Assembly: GCF_009765275.1 (NCBI RefSeq)
Contig: NZ_VOPH01000001.1
Coordinates: forward strand, 496,001-560,000
DNA length: 64,000 bases
Direction of reading: 5' to 3'
DNA from: Chachezhania sediminis
Lineage (GTDB): Bacteria > Pseudomonadota > Alphaproteobacteria > Rhodobacterales > Rhodobacteraceae
This document shows positions 17,447 to 26,977 of the stretch, piece by piece. The notes under the pieces are model-generated. The model searched no databases, was not told where the DNA came from, and saw only the letters and a list, made by a program, of their open reading frames with translations. The translations under genes and the position numbers were made by a program. Position 1 is the stretch's first letter. Each line of letters begins with the position of its first letter.

Positions 17447-18379
17447 ATGAACCATGGATCAGTGCACCCGCTTCTGCCGCTGCAGCAGCACCCCTCCTTT
17501 GCCGCGGCGCTGGCCCTGATCGGCCGCGCCCCGGCGGTCGAAGCCGGCACGCTGATCCTGCGCCGCCGCCTCCTGGGCCTGCCGGTGACCATGGCGGCAC
17601 GGTTCGACCCGGACCGCTTGCCGGACCTGCAACAGGCCTTCGCCCGCCGCGCGGCACCGCTGGTCCTGTCCCCCGACGGGCCCTGCCCCGGTCTGGCCCG
17701 GATGGGCGCCGTGCCCCTCGTCTCGCCCGCGACGGTGGCGGAAATCGACCTGACCCGCCCCGAGGCCGAACGCCGCGCCGCCCAGCACCAGAAATGGCGG
17801 AACCGGCTGGTCGCGGCCGAACGAGCCGGGCTGAAGGTCAGCGAACGCCCCATGCCTATGGATGCAGGGCACTGGCTGTTCGCGGCCGACCGGCAGATGT
17901 CGCGCCGGCGCGGCTATCGCAGCTGGCCCCCGGCGCTGACGCTGGCCTTCATCGCCGCAAACACGGGCAAGGCGCGACTATATACCGCCCACGCCGGGAA
18001 ATCGGAAATCGCGGCGATGCTGGTCCTGCGCCATGGGCCGGTCGCGACCTATCACATGGGCCATACCACACCCGAAGGCCGGGCGCTGTCGGCGCATACG
18101 CTGCTTTTGTGGAAGGTCTCCCGGTCCATGGCCCGCGCCGGCTGCCGCCGCCTGGACCTTGGCCTGATCAACGGAGAGGACGCGCCGGGTCTGGCCGGCT
18201 TCAAGCTCGGCTCCGGGGCGACCGCCCGTCCGCTGGGCGGCACCTGGGCCTGGTGGCCGCCCCTGGGCCGCGGGCTTGCCCCGCTGGCCCGGCTGGATCG
18301 CCGCCTGATGGCGCCGGGCCCCGGACCGTCGCCGGCACCCCGGTCCCCGGACTGGATCGCAGCCGCAGGCCGGCCGTGA
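17447..18379 (+). CDS. GNAT/FemAB-like N-acetyltransferase
   Basis: A 310-residue protein with an N-terminal Leu/Ala-rich half and a C-terminal GNAT-like domain (residues 150-260: FIAANTGKARLYTAHAGK, AAMLVLRHGPVATYHMGH, LDLGLINGEDAPGLAGFKLG). The last segment, with GLAGFKLGxGA, is typical of FemAB-like acyltransferases that end on a conserved FKxxFG motif. Acyl donor and acceptor are unknown. Starts at the ATG 17447 without a strong ribosome site; divergent from the 59-residue gene. Confidence 0.75.
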   Translation: MNHGSVHPLLPLQQHPSFAAALALIGRAPAVEAGTLILRRRLLGLPVTMAARFDPDRLPDLQQAFARRAAPLVLSPDGPCPGLARMGAVPLVSPATVAEIDLTRPEAERRAAQHQKWRNRLVAAERAGLKVSERPMPMDAGHWLFAADRQMSRRRGYRSWPPALTLAFIAANTGKARLYTAHAGKSEIAAMLVLRHGPVATYHMGHTTPEGRALSAHTLLLWKVSRSMARAGCRRLDLGLINGEDAPGLAGFKLGSGATARPLGGTWAWWPPLGRGLAPLARLDRRLMAPGPGPSPAPRSPDWIAAAGRP

Positions 18380-18437
18380 CCGATCGGCGCAGGCCGGCCC
18401 GGTCGATGGCCCGAAATGCCTCCGGACGGCGCGTCCC

Positions 18438-18707
18438 TCAGGCCCCGATATCCAGCGCCAGGGCATGGATCCTGCCCACCAGATCCTTCCCCAACGCGTC
18501 ATGCACGGCCCTGTGCCGCGCAATCCGGGTCTGCCCGTCGAAGGCGGCCGACCGGATCAGCACCCGGAAATGGCTTTCGCCGCCTTCCTGATAGCCGGCA
18601 TGCCCCCTGTGTTTCTCGCTCTCGTCCACGATGTTCAGCTCTCGCGGATCGAACGCCGCTTCCAGCCTGGTCCGCATTGCATCTGCAACCGGTTCTGTGC
18701 CATTCAT
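18438..18707 (-). CDS. bolA: BolA family protein
   Basis: An 89-residue BolA protein: RTRLEAAFDPRELNIVDES, the HAGY segment and SHFRVLIRSAAF with the conserved C-terminal RHRAVHDAL helix. BolA proteins pair with monothiol glutaredoxins to handle Fe-S clusters and affect morphology and stress response. The start at 18707 has a perfect AGGAGG site 6 bases upstream, so the much longer open frame upstream is not used. Divergent from the J-domain gene. Confidence 0.92.
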   Translation of the reverse strand: MNGTEPVADAMRTRLEAAFDPRELNIVDESEKHRGHAGYQEGGESHFRVLIRSAAFDGQTRIARHRAVHDALGKDLVGRIHALALDIGA

Positions 18708-18829
18708 TTGCGCCTCCTGCAAAAAATGCCCGCCAACCCCTTCATTCTTCCGGCCCAGAGCGTAAACTCCGGCGTCCGAGTCGAAAAGACCACCCAAATC
18801 GTTCTGCCGATGAAAGACGTCGTTCTGCC

Positions 18830-19462
18830 GTGACCAAGTCATCCAAACCAGATCCCTTTGGCTTCGACATGTCGGTGTCGTCCGCCAAGAAGAAGAACCC
18901 CCGGGGCCGGCGCGGCATGTCCGGCGCGTCCGAGACGTCGACCCGCGTCTGCGACCATCCCGGCTGCGAGGAGCCCGGCAAGTTCCGCGCGCCCAAGGCC
19001 CCCGACGTGCTGGACGAATATTTCTGGTTCTGCCAGCAGCATGTCCGCGAATACAACCTTCAATGGAACTTCTTCGACGGCACGACCGAGGCCGAGCTGA
19101 ACGCCCAGCAATCGAAGGACCGCGTCTGGGAACGCGCCACCCGTCCCGTGGGCGACCCCGAAACCCGGGCCTGGGCGCGTCTGGGGATCGAGGATCCGCA
19201 CCAGGTGCTGGGCGCAAACGGCACCCAGAACCCGGGCCGCAAGTCGACGGGCCGCCGCCTGCCCCCCACCGAACGCCGCGCCATCGAAATCCTCGAGGTG
19301 CGCGACAGCGCCACCAAGACCGAGGTCCGCAAGGCCTACAAGTCGCTGATCAAGGTGCTGCACCCCGACATGAACGGTGGCGACCGCAGTCAGGAAGAAC
19401 AGCTGCAACTGGTCGTCTGGGCCTGGGAGCAGTTGAAGGACAGCCGCAACTTCAAGGACTGA
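18830..19462 (+). CDS. J-domain (DnaJ-like) protein
   Basis: A 210-residue co-chaperone-like protein with the J domain at the C-terminus (residues 145-205). The HPD tripeptide is in VLHPDMNGGD. The N-terminal part has a Cys pair (VCDHPGCEEPG) and FWFCQQHVREYN, suggestive of a small metal site. GTG at 18830 is chosen because the family keeps the PDPFGFD stretch before the first ATG at 18868; this is inference. J-domain, bolA, cobS and cobT are neighbours in many Rhodobacterales. Convergent with the fasciclin gene. Confidence 0.88.
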   Translation: MTKSSKPDPFGFDMSVSSAKKKNPRGRRGMSGASETSTRVCDHPGCEEPGKFRAPKAPDVLDEYFWFCQQHVREYNLQWNFFDGTTEAELNAQQSKDRVWERATRPVGDPETRAWARLGIEDPHQVLGANGTQNPGRKSTGRRLPPTERRAIEILEVRDSATKTEVRKAYKSLIKVLHPDMNGGDRSQEEQLQLVVWAWEQLKDSRNFKD

Positions 19463-19470
19463 CCGGGGGA

Positions 19471-19500
19471 ACGGTGCGTGCAAACCACGCACCCTGCCGC
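19471..19500 (-). repeat. Dispersed palindromic repeat B, copy 2
   Basis: GGTGCGTG and CACGCACC arms around CAAAC, followed by CTGCCGC, in reverse orientation to copies 1 and 3. A repeat A copy lies 63 bp further on, in the same relative order as at 59.4 kb. Confidence 0.6.
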
Positions 19501-19527
19501 ACCCGCAACCGCCCGATTCAAGACAAA

Positions 19528-19557
19528 AGCGCGCGCCCGGTTCCCCAGGCGCGCGCT
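19528..19557. terminator. Bidirectional terminator between the J-domain and fasciclin genes
   Basis: AGCGCGCGCC and GGCGCGCGCT are exact 10-bp arms with AAAA before and TT after, between convergent genes. Confidence 0.7.
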
Positions 19558-19562
19558 TCCGA

Positions 19563-19623
19563 CTTCTTCGATCTTCAAATATCTCGGGGGAGCTGCCCGA
19601 AGGGCGGCGGGGGCAGAGCCCCC
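19563..19623 (-). repeat. Dispersed intergenic repeat A, copy 3
   Basis: CTTCTTCGATCTTCAAATA, then CTCGGGGGAG, a CTGCCCGAAGGGCGG hairpin and GGGGGCAGAGCCCC. Reverse orientation, between convergent genes. Confidence 0.7.
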
Positions 19624-19657
19624 ATGCCCGCGGTAGAGCGTCCCGAACGCCCGCGCA

Positions 19658-20215
19658 TTACGACGCCGGCAGCAGCACCGCGTCGATCACGTGGATCACC
19701 CCGTTCGACTGGTCGACATCGGCGATGGTCACGGTCGCCGTGCGCCCGCGCTCGTCTTCCAGGATGATGTTGTCGCCGTCCATCTTGGCCTGCAGCGTGC
19801 AGCCGCCCACGGTCGGGACCGGATGCGTGCCGCCATCGTCCGCGATCATGCCCTTGATCGCCGTCGACATCGCGTCCGCCGCGACCACGTGACAGGTCAG
19901 GATCTTGGTCAGCATTTCCTTGTTTTCCGGCTTCAGCAGCATCTCGACCGTGCCGTCCTGCAGCAGCCCGAAGGCCTCGTCGGTCGGCGCGAACACCGTG
20001 AACGGGCCCGGGCCCGACAGCGTGTCAACCAGACCGGCGGCCTGCACCGCCGCCACCAGCGTCTCGTGATCCTTGGAGGCCGCCGCGTTCTCGACGATGG
20101 TCTTGGTGTTGTACATCGGGGCGCCGCCGACCTGCGGGTTCTCGCCCGCGATGGCGGATCCGGCGACGATCAGACCGGGAACGACAAGGCCGGCAAGGCT
20201 CTGGTAGAAGGACAT
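19658..20215 (-). CDS. Fasciclin (FAS1) domain protein, exported
   Basis: A 185-residue protein with an N-terminal signal peptide (about residues 1-23, ending AIAGEN) and one FAS1 domain. The H1 box is FTVFAPTDEAF and the H2 box ATVTIADVDQSNGVIHVIDAV. Such proteins are periplasmic or surface adhesins/stress proteins. GGGAGA lies upstream of the ATG at 20215. The 375-bp gap to cobS contains a CCGGTC-CTGC-GACCGG hairpin at 20256-20271 and no gene. Confidence 0.92.
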   Translation of the reverse strand: MSFYQSLAGLVVPGLIVAGSAIAGENPQVGGAPMYNTKTIVENAAASKDHETLVAAVQAAGLVDTLSGPGPFTVFAPTDEAFGLLQDGTVEMLLKPENKEMLTKILTCHVVAADAMSTAIKGMIADDGGTHPVPTVGGCTLQAKMDGDNIILEDERGRTATVTIADVDQSNGVIHVIDAVLLPAS

Positions 20216-20590
20216 GTGTACTCTCCCTTTTTGGCAGGTGGTTCGTGAATGTCACCCGGTCCTGCGACCGGATATGCCAAGGGATACGGGCCAGGTGCCC
20301 ATCCGGTTTTCCCGGATCACAGGAATTCCGATCACGTTATGTTCACGGGCCCTGCCATTGACCGTTGCCAAATCCGGGCTATCGCGCGTCAACCTTAAAC
20401 CAGTTGCCAACCGGCGCGCCGCGCCCCTGCCGGCAGCGCCGACAAAAGCGGCTGAATTCGGCCGCCCCCGCATTTTCCATGTTCCGGTGCGGCACGACGC
20501 GCCCTCCCTCTTGCCCTCGGCAGCGTTATGTTGCACCACGTTCGGGCACCTCCCCGACGGCGGGTGGCAAGGCACGAGGACGGATAAGGC

Positions 20591-21577
20591 ATGGCCGACG
20601 GCGCAATCGACATCAACGCGAAACCCTCCGAAGAACTCTCGGTCCGCGACGTGTTCGGAATCGACTCCGACATGATCGTGAAGGGCTTTGCCGAGAAAAC
20701 CGACCGTGTCCCCGCGGTCGACCCGACCTACAAGTTCGACCCGGACACGACGATGGCGATCCTGGCGGGCTTTCGCAACAATCGCCGCGTGATGATCCAG
20801 GGCTATCACGGCACCGGCAAGTCGACCCATATCGAACAGGTCGCCGCGCGCCTGAACTGGCCGTCGGTGCGCGTGAACCTCGACAGCCACATCAGCCGGA
20901 TCGACCTGATCGGCAAGGACGCGATCAAGCTGCGCGACGGCAAGCAGGTCACCGAATTCAACGAGGGCATCCTGCCCTGGGCCCTGCGCAATCCCTGCGC
21001 CATCGTCTTCGACGAATACGATGCCGGCCGCGCCGACGTGATGTTCGTGATCCAGCGCGTTCTGGAACATGACGGCAAGCTGACGCTTTTGGACCAGAAC
21101 GAGATCATCACGCCCCACCCCTATTTCCGCCTGTTCGCCACGGCGAACACGGTCGGTCTGGGCGACACGACGGGCCTTTATCACGGGGTCCAGCAGATCA
21201 ACCAGGCCCAGATGGACCGCTGGTCGCTGGTGGCTACGCTGAACTATCTGTCCCACGACGCGGAAAGCGCGATCGTGCTGGCGAAGAACCCGCACTACAA
21301 CACCGAAAAGGGCCGCAAGACCATCGGCCAGATGGTGACGCTGGCGGACCTGACCCGGACGGCCTTCATGAACGGCGACCTGTCGACCGTCATGTCGCCC
21401 CGGACCGTGATCACCTGGGCCGAAAACGCGGAAATCTTCCGCAATGTCGGCTATGCCTTCCGCCTGTCCTTCCTCAACAAGTGCGACGAGCTGGAGCGTC
21501 AGACGGTGGCCGAGTTCTACCAGCGCTGCTTCGACGAGGAACTGCCGGAAAGCGCCGCCTCGACCAGCCTGGGCTGA
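20591..21577 (+). CDS. cobS: Cobaltochelatase subunit CobS
   Basis: A 328-residue AAA+ ATPase of the aerobic, ATP-dependent cobaltochelatase, which with CobN and CobT inserts cobalt into hydrogenobyrinate a,c-diamide in B12 synthesis. Walker [10 protein letters not shown] is at about residue 70 and Walker [12 protein letters not shown] at about residue 137; the sensor region follows. GAGGACGG precedes the ATG. cobT follows 0.8 kb downstream with one unknown gene between. A terminator follows the stop. Confidence 0.96.
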   Translation: MADGAIDINAKPSEELSVRDVFGIDSDMIVKGFAEKTDRVPAVDPTYKFDPDTTMAILAGFRNNRRVMIQGYHGTGKSTHIEQVAARLNWPSVRVNLDSHISRIDLIGKDAIKLRDGKQVTEFNEGILPWALRNPCAIVFDEYDAGRADVMFVIQRVLEHDGKLTLLDQNEIITPHPYFRLFATANTVGLGDTTGLYHGVQQINQAQMDRWSLVATLNYLSHDAESAIVLAKNPHYNTEKGRKTIGQMVTLADLTRTAFMNGDLSTVMSPRTVITWAENAEIFRNVGYAFRLSFLNKCDELERQTVAEFYQRCFDEELPESAASTSLG

Positions 21578-21621
21578 TCGCCCGGCCCGACCTGGGTCGG
21601 CAATTTGATGGAACAAAGACA

Positions 21622-21649
21622 GGGCGGATGCGGACAGCATCCGCCCTTT
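21622..21649 (+). terminator. Intrinsic terminator of cobS
   Basis: GGGCGGATGC and GCATCCGCCC pair around GGACA and are followed by TTTA. This separates cobS from the genes downstream. Confidence 0.85.
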
Positions 21650-21791
21650 ACGCATGTCCGGGGCCATACCGTTCCGGGCCGTCCTTCGCGCCCTGCCCAT
21701 TTCCCCGGCACCCGGGGCGGAAACCCGACCTATTTCCGGCCGACCGCATTTCGGACAAATCGAGAAATGCACATCTTATGTATATACGTTC

Positions 21792-21819
21792 TTGACTTGG
21801 GGACGGGCCGTCATAAACT
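21792..21819 (+). promoter_or_regulatory. Promoter candidate, possibly giving a leaderless mRNA
   Basis: TTGACT (21792-21797), a 16-bp spacer and TAAACT (21814-21819). The predicted start of transcription falls on or next to the ATG at 21826. The DNA around is AT-richer than its neighbours. Confidence 0.45.
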
Positions 21820-21825
21820 TGTTAC

Positions 21826-22260
21826 ATGCGACAAGTTGACATGCTCCTTCTTGCACTGGCGATCTCCCCGATCCTCGGGGCATCGCCGCTTCATGCCGCG
21901 CCGCACCTGCCCGATAACCCGATGGAACGGGTCGAGGTCTTTTCGACCTGCGCCGGCCGGATGGATGCGCTGACCACGCGCCTTAATGCGCGTCACGACG
22001 CGAAGGCCACGGAAACGCTTCGGATGCGCGACGAATTCGACATGCTGGCCGACGCGATGATGCCCCTGGACGGGTCAGATGCGGACCGCCAGGACGACTC
22101 GATCCGGTCGCGCCGCTGGCGGCACAGGGGCTGGAGCGAGATTTCCACACTGTTCGGCGACATCGATTACGCGCTGGACCTGCGCAAGGCCCGCCGGGCC
22201 GAGACAAGCCTTGAAGCCAAGACCGCCGTCTGCGCGCGTCTGCTGCTTCCCACCGGCTGA
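21826..22260 (+). CDS. Exported protein of unknown function between cobS and cobT
   Basis: A 144-residue protein with a signal peptide (residues 1-25, LLLALAISPILGASPLHAAP) and a charged, mostly helical mature part with two Cys (FSTCAGRMDAL and AVCARLLL), which may form a disulfide. No family recognised. ATG 21826 coincides with the predicted transcription start; ATG 21841 is the alternative. Its place between two cobaltochelatase genes is probably positional rather than functional, since it has its own promoter. Confidence 0.75.
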   Translation: MRQVDMLLLALAISPILGASPLHAAPHLPDNPMERVEVFSTCAGRMDALTTRLNARHDAKATETLRMRDEFDMLADAMMPLDGSDADRQDDSIRSRRWRHRGWSEISTLFGDIDYALDLRKARRAETSLEAKTAVCARLLLPTG

Positions 22261-22379
22261 CGCTGCGGGGGCGCGCGCGCCCACTGGCCATTGCGGCGGC
22301 AAGGCACTAGGGTTGCGTCCAAGTACGACCGGTCCGACGCCGGCCGGCTGTCCCGACCACGACCCGCCCGAGCCAGATC

Positions 22380-24254
22380 ATGACCAAGTCCGACAATCCC
22401 GCAGATCCGTTCAAGAAGGCCCTGGCCGAGGCCACGAAAGTCATGGCCAACGACCCGGAGCTGTCGATCGCCTATTCCGCTGACGCGCCAGGTCTTGCGG
22501 GCGACAACATGCGCCTGCCGCAGGTCAGCCGCCGGATGACGCGCGAAGAGGTGCTGCTGGCCCGCGGCACCGCCGACGCGCTGGCGATGCAGCGCAAGTA
22601 CCATGACGAGGGCGTGCACGCGAAGTTCGCCCCGCAGGGCGACATGGCCCGCGACCTCTACGAGGCGATGGAGACCGCGCGTTGCGAGGCGATGGGCGCC
22701 CGCGACATGCCCGGCACCGCCGGCAATATCGATGCCAAGATCATGAACGAGGCGGTGCGCCGCGGCTACGACCAGATGCAGACATCGGCCGAGGCACCGC
22801 TGGCGGTCGCTGCCGGCTACATGGTCCGCCAGATGGCCACGGGCCGCGAACTGCCCGCGGGTGCCAGGAATGTGCTGGACCTGTGGCGGCCTTACATCGA
22901 GGACAAGGCCGGCATGACGCTGGAGGATCTGCAACAGCGTCTGTCCAGCCAGTCCGACTTTGCCCGCATGGCGCGCCAGATCATCAAGGACCTGGGCTAC
23001 GGCGACCAGCTGGGCGACGACCCGGACCAGGAAGACGAGAACCAGGACGACCAGGCCGAGGACGACGCCGAAGAACAGCCAGATCCCGACAATTCCGGGT
23101 CCGAGGACCAGGAGGATCAGGACGCCGACGCCGATCCGGAACGCAGCCAGGAAGACCAGGACGACCAGGCACAGGCCCAGGTGTCCATGGACGACGACGC
23201 CGACCAAGAGATGGGCGAAGAGACCGAGTTGCCGGATGGCGAGGCACCGCTGGACCCGCCGCCCCCGCCTCCGGTGTCGGAAGCGGATCCCAACTACGAA
23301 GTCTACATGACCGACCAGGACGAGGAGATCGCGGCCGAGGATCTGGCCGAGCCTGCCGAACTGGAGCGTCTGCGCGCCTATCTGGACCAGCAGCTGGAAC
23401 CGCTGAAGGGTGCCGTCAGCCGCCTGGCGAACAAGCTGCAGCGCCGGCTTCAGGCGCAACAGAATCGGTCGTGGCTGTTCGATCTGGAAGAAGGCATCCT
23501 GGACGCCGGCCGCCTGGCCCGCGTGGTGGCGAACCCGACGACGCCACTCTCCTTCAAGATGGAAAAGGATACGGAATTCCGTGACACCGTGGTGACGCTG
23601 CTTCTGGACAACTCGGGCTCCATGCGCGGCCGCCCGATCTCCATCGCCGCGATCTGCGCCGACGTGCTGGCGCGGACGCTGGAACGCTGCGATGTGAAGG
23701 TCGAAATCCTGGGCTTCACCACCCGTGCCTGGAAGGGCGGGATGGCGCGCGAACAATGGCTGAACGATGGCCGCCCGCAGCAGCCCGGCCGCCTGAACGA
23801 CCTGCGCCACATCATCTACAAGCGCGCCGACGCCCCCTGGCGCCGCACGCGCGAGAATCTGGGCCTGATGATGAAGGAAGGCCTTCTGAAGGAAAACATC
23901 GACGGCGAGGCGCTGGAATGGGCCCACCGCCGGATGCTGGCCCGTCCCGAGGCCCGCAAGATCCTGATGGTGATTTCCGACGGTGCGCCGGTCGACGATT
24001 CGACCCTTTCGGTGAACCCCGCGAATTACCTTGAAAAGCACCTGCGCGACGTGATCGCCATGGTCGAGCGCCGCAAGGCGGTCGAGCTTCTGGCCATCGG
24101 CATCGGCCACGACGTGACGCGGTACTATGACCGCGCGGTCACGATCACCGATGTCGAACAGCTGGCCGGCGCGATGACCGAACAGCTGGCGGCGCTTTTC
24201 GACAGCGACCCGCGGGCCCGGGCCCGCATCATGGGCATCCGCAAGGCCGGCTGA
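22380..24254 (+). CDS. cobT: Cobaltochelatase subunit CobT
   Basis: A 624-residue partner of CobS. The N-terminal part (residues 1-210) is helical, followed by a very acidic linker (about 215-300, D/E/Q repeats) and a C-terminal von Willebrand A domain with the MIDAS motif DNSGSM at about residue 410 and ISDGAP at about 536. The CobS-CobT ring drives cobalt insertion by CobN. Position and full length match the family. cobN is not in the window. Confidence 0.96.
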   Translation: MTKSDNPADPFKKALAEATKVMANDPELSIAYSADAPGLAGDNMRLPQVSRRMTREEVLLARGTADALAMQRKYHDEGVHAKFAPQGDMARDLYEAMETARCEAMGARDMPGTAGNIDAKIMNEAVRRGYDQMQTSAEAPLAVAAGYMVRQMATGRELPAGARNVLDLWRPYIEDKAGMTLEDLQQRLSSQSDFARMARQIIKDLGYGDQLGDDPDQEDENQDDQAEDDAEEQPDPDNSGSEDQEDQDADADPERSQEDQDDQAQAQVSMDDDADQEMGEETELPDGEAPLDPPPPPPVSEADPNYEVYMTDQDEEIAAEDLAEPAELERLRAYLDQQLEPLKGAVSRLANKLQRRLQAQQNRSWLFDLEEGILDAGRLARVVANPTTPLSFKMEKDTEFRDTVVTLLLDNSGSMRGRPISIAAICADVLARTLERCDVKVEILGFTTRAWKGGMAREQWLNDGRPQQPGRLNDLRHIIYKRADAPWRRTRENLGLMMKEGLLKENIDGEALEWAHRRMLARPEARKILMVISDGAPVDDSTLSVNPANYLEKHLRDVIAMVERRKAVELLAIGIGHDVTRYYDRAVTITDVEQLAGAMTEQLAALFDSDPRARARIMGIRKAG

Positions 24255-24548
24255 GATCCCGACGCGCGGCAGGCACATCCTTGCCGCGCGGCCCGAAGCC
24301 GGCAACCGGGCGGATCGTTGACCTTCGCGCGGTCGATCCAGGACAGGTCCCGAACCCCGAAGGGCTGATCTTCCTCTGTCGCATCGGGACCGGCCTTCGT
24401 CCCCGGTTGTCTGCGAAGGTCCTCGTCGTCCCGCGACGGCAAACTGCGCGGTATTGCACCGTCGACAGGTTGATCGACACCGAAGGCGCACTCGTCTCCG
24501 GCAGCTTCATTCGCCGCGGATGCCTGGATGCACCCGGCGGTTGCAGGG

Positions 24549-24614
24549 CGGGGGCTCTGCCCCCCCCTCGCGCCAGCGGCGCTACCCCCGAGACATTTGA
24601 AGACCACAGAAGTG
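24549..24614 (+). repeat. Dispersed intergenic repeat A, copy 4
   Basis: GGGGGCTCTGCCCCC, a variable hairpin, ACCCCCGAGACATTTGAAGA and CCACAGAAGTG. Forms an inverted pair with copy 5. The 522-bp gap 24255-24776 holds these two repeats and no convincing gene. Confidence 0.65.
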
Positions 24615-24630
24615 AAAACGCGCGCCCTTT

Positions 24631-24696
24631 CCTTCTCCTTTTTCTAAGTACTCCGGGGGAGTCCGGGCCGCAGGCCCGGGCGGGGGCAGAGCCCCC
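24631..24696 (-). repeat. Dispersed intergenic repeat A, copy 5
   Basis: CTTCTCCTTTTTCTAAGTAC, CTCCGGGGGAG, a CCGGGCCGCAGGCCCGG hairpin and GGGGGCAGAGCCCCC. Opposite orientation to copy 4, 16 bp away. Confidence 0.65.
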
Positions 24697-24776
24697 ACCC
24701 TGCCGCCGCTGGACATCCCGTGTCGGCTTGACCAAAGTCGGCGCCGCGCCTCTCTCACGACCTCCGAGGATCCCCC

Positions 24777-26570
24777 ATGTTCCAGACTTTCGACGTCACC
24801 GCCCGTCCCGACCAGGGCCCGCCCCGACTGGCTGCCCTGCGGGCCGAACTGACGGCACTGGGACTGGACGGGATGATCGTGCCGCGCGCCGATGCACATC
24901 AGGGCGAGTATGTCGCCGCCCGCGACGCGCGGCTGGCCTGGCTGACCGGGTTCACCGGGTCCGCCGGGTTCTGCGTGGCGCTGACCGACATTGCAGGCGT
25001 CTTCGTCGACGGCCGCTATCGCACGCAGGTCAAGGCGCAGGTTGCGGCGGATTTCACGCCGGTGCCCTGGCCCGACATCCGCCTGCACGACTGGCTGAAG
25101 GACAAGCTGCCGGCTGGGGGCAAGGTGGGCTTCGACCCCTGGCTGCACACCATCCAAGAGATCGAGATGACGCGTGCGGCGCTGGAAGGCACCGGTATCC
25201 AACTGGTGCCATTGGACGGGAACCCGGTCGACCGGATATGGACCGACCGGCCGGCGCCGCCGTCGGCGCCCGTACGCGCGCATCCCCTGGAATTCGCCGG
25301 CGAAAGCGCCGCGGACAAGCGCGCGCGGCTGGCCGCAGTGGTGCAGGCCGCAGGTCACAGGGCCGCGGCACTGACCCTGCCCGACAGCATCATGTGGCTG
25401 CTGAACATCCGGGGTAGCGATGTCGAACACAACCCGGTGGCGCAGGGCTTTGCCATCCTGCACGACAACGGCGATGTCGACCTGTTCATGGCGCCTGAAA
25501 AGCTGGACGGTCTGGGCGATCACCTGGGCGCGGGCGTGACCGTCCATGACCCCGACGCCTTCCTCGAGGCCGTGGGCGCCCTGCCGGGTCCTGTCCGGCT
25601 GGACCGTGGTTCCGCCCCCTGGCTGCTGGCCGACCGGCTGGGCGATCGGGCGGCGATGGGCGAAGACCCTTGCGTGATGCCCAAGGCCGTCAAGAACAAG
25701 GCCGAGATCGCGGGCGCCGCGGCGGCCCACCTGCGGGACGGTGCGGCGATGGTGGAACTGCTGGCGTGGCTCGACGCGCAGGCGCCGGGCACCACCTCGG
25801 AAATCGACGTGGTGAAGAAGCTGGAACTGTGCCGGCGGCAGGACAATGCCCTGCAGGAGATCAGCTTCGACACGATCTCCGGCAGCGGTCCCAACGGCGC
25901 CATCATGCATTACCGCGTGACCGAGGAGACCGACCGCACCCTGCAGGAGGGCGAGCTTCTGGTACTGGATTCCGGCGGACAATACCTGGACGGGACGACC
26001 GACATCACCCGGACCATCGCCATAGGCGCCCCCCCGCGCGAGGCGGCCGAGGCCTTTACCCGAGTCCTGCAGGGCATGATCGCCATGTCGCGGCTGATCT
26101 GGCCCAAGGGCCTGGCCGGCCGGGATATCGAGGCCATCGGGCGGATGCCCCTGTGGCTGGCGGGGCAGGACTTCAACCACGGGCTGGGCCATGGCGTCGG
26201 CGCCTACATGTCTGTCCACGAAGGCCCGCAACGGCTATCGCGCGTCAGCACCGTGCCGCTGGAACCTGGCATGATCCTGTCGAACGAACCGGGCTACTAC
26301 CGCGAGGGCGCTTTTGGCATCCGGATCGAGAACCTGCTGGTCGTCGAGCCCGCGCCGGACCTGCCCACCGCCGACCCGGAACGCGAGATGTTGACATGGA
26401 TGACACTTACCTACGTACCTATTGACCGCAGGCTCATCGTGGTTGATATGTTGACCCGAGCCGAGAGGGGATGGCTCGACACCTATCACGCCGATGTCGC
26501 CAGATTGATCGGACCGCGAGTCGGCGATCAAGCGCGTCTGTGGCTGGATGCCGCAACGCAGCCACTCTGA
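24777..26570 (+). CDS. Xaa-Pro aminopeptidase (M24B, aminopeptidase P)
   Basis: A 597-residue three-domain M24 peptidase that removes an N-terminal residue before proline. Two creatinase-like N domains (residues 15-300) precede the pita-bread catalytic domain (310-530). Metal ligands are visible: Asp in LVLDSGGQYLDGTTDITRT, His in HGLGHGVGAYMSVHEG, Glu in ILSNEPGYY and in GIRIENLLVV. The length matches the long, eukaryote-like APP1 form. GAGGATC precedes the ATG. Confidence 0.93.
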   Translation: MFQTFDVTARPDQGPPRLAALRAELTALGLDGMIVPRADAHQGEYVAARDARLAWLTGFTGSAGFCVALTDIAGVFVDGRYRTQVKAQVAADFTPVPWPDIRLHDWLKDKLPAGGKVGFDPWLHTIQEIEMTRAALEGTGIQLVPLDGNPVDRIWTDRPAPPSAPVRAHPLEFAGESAADKRARLAAVVQAAGHRAAALTLPDSIMWLLNIRGSDVEHNPVAQGFAILHDNGDVDLFMAPEKLDGLGDHLGAGVTVHDPDAFLEAVGALPGPVRLDRGSAPWLLADRLGDRAAMGEDPCVMPKAVKNKAEIAGAAAAHLRDGAAMVELLAWLDAQAPGTTSEIDVVKKLELCRRQDNALQEISFDTISGSGPNGAIMHYRVTEETDRTLQEGELLVLDSGGQYLDGTTDITRTIAIGAPPREAAEAFTRVLQGMIAMSRLIWPKGLAGRDIEAIGRMPLWLAGQDFNHGLGHGVGAYMSVHEGPQRLSRVSTVPLEPGMILSNEPGYYREGAFGIRIENLLVVEPAPDLPTADPEREMLTWMTLTYVPIDRRLIVVDMLTRAERGWLDTYHADVARLIGPRVGDQARLWLDAATQPL

Positions 26571-26632
26571 CATCACCCTGTTACACGGCCCGGCAACCAC
26601 AGTCCGGACCGAAGTCATGACGGAGGCTGACG

Positions 26633-26977
26633 ATGGCCGACCATATCAAGATCCGCCGCGCCGAAGGCACATGGGTTGTCCGCTCCGGCGGTGCCGTGCT
26701 GGGCGAAACCAACAATGCACTGGAACTGACCGAAGGCGATTACGCCCCGGTCTACTATTTCCCGCGCGAAGACATCGCCATGGCCTTCCTGGACCGCACC
26801 GACAAGGTGACCCACTGCCAATGGAAGGGCGATGCGAACTATTTTTCCATCGTCAGCCAGTCCGGCACGGTCGAAAACGCGGCCTGGACCTATGAGAACC
26901 CGATGGAGGCAGTGGCCGCGATCAAGGACCACCTGGCCTTCTATGCCAGCGAAGACGTGACGGTCGAACGGGTCTAG
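26633..26977 (+). CDS. DUF427 domain protein
   Basis: A 114-residue protein of the DUF427 family, a small all-beta fold (IRRAEGTWVVRSGGAVLGE, YYFPREDI, CQWKGDANYFSI, AAWTYENP). Function of the family is not established. GGAGG lies 8 bases before the ATG. Its stop overlaps that of the convergent membrane protein gene in a shared CTAG. Confidence 0.9.
   Translation: MADHIKIRRAEGTWVVRSGGAVLGETNNALELTEGDYAPVYYFPREDIAMAFLDRTDKVTHCQWKGDANYFSIVSQSGTVENAAWTYENPMEAVAAIKDHLAFYASEDVTVERV

Noticed and set aside
18438-19217. A 259-residue minus-strand protein over the J-domain gene
   Set aside because: Only its last 89 codons are real (bolA). A perfect AGGAGG marks the start at 18707, and the rest is the antisense of the J-domain gene.
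24255-24776. A pseudogene between cobT and the aminopeptidase P gene
   Set aside because: Frames on both strands were read; a minus-strand stretch near 24450-24500 looks slightly protein-like, but no family or start signal supports it.
26974-26977. Frameshift at the DUF427/membrane protein junction
   Set aside because: The two stops simply overlap in a palindromic CTAG between convergent genes.
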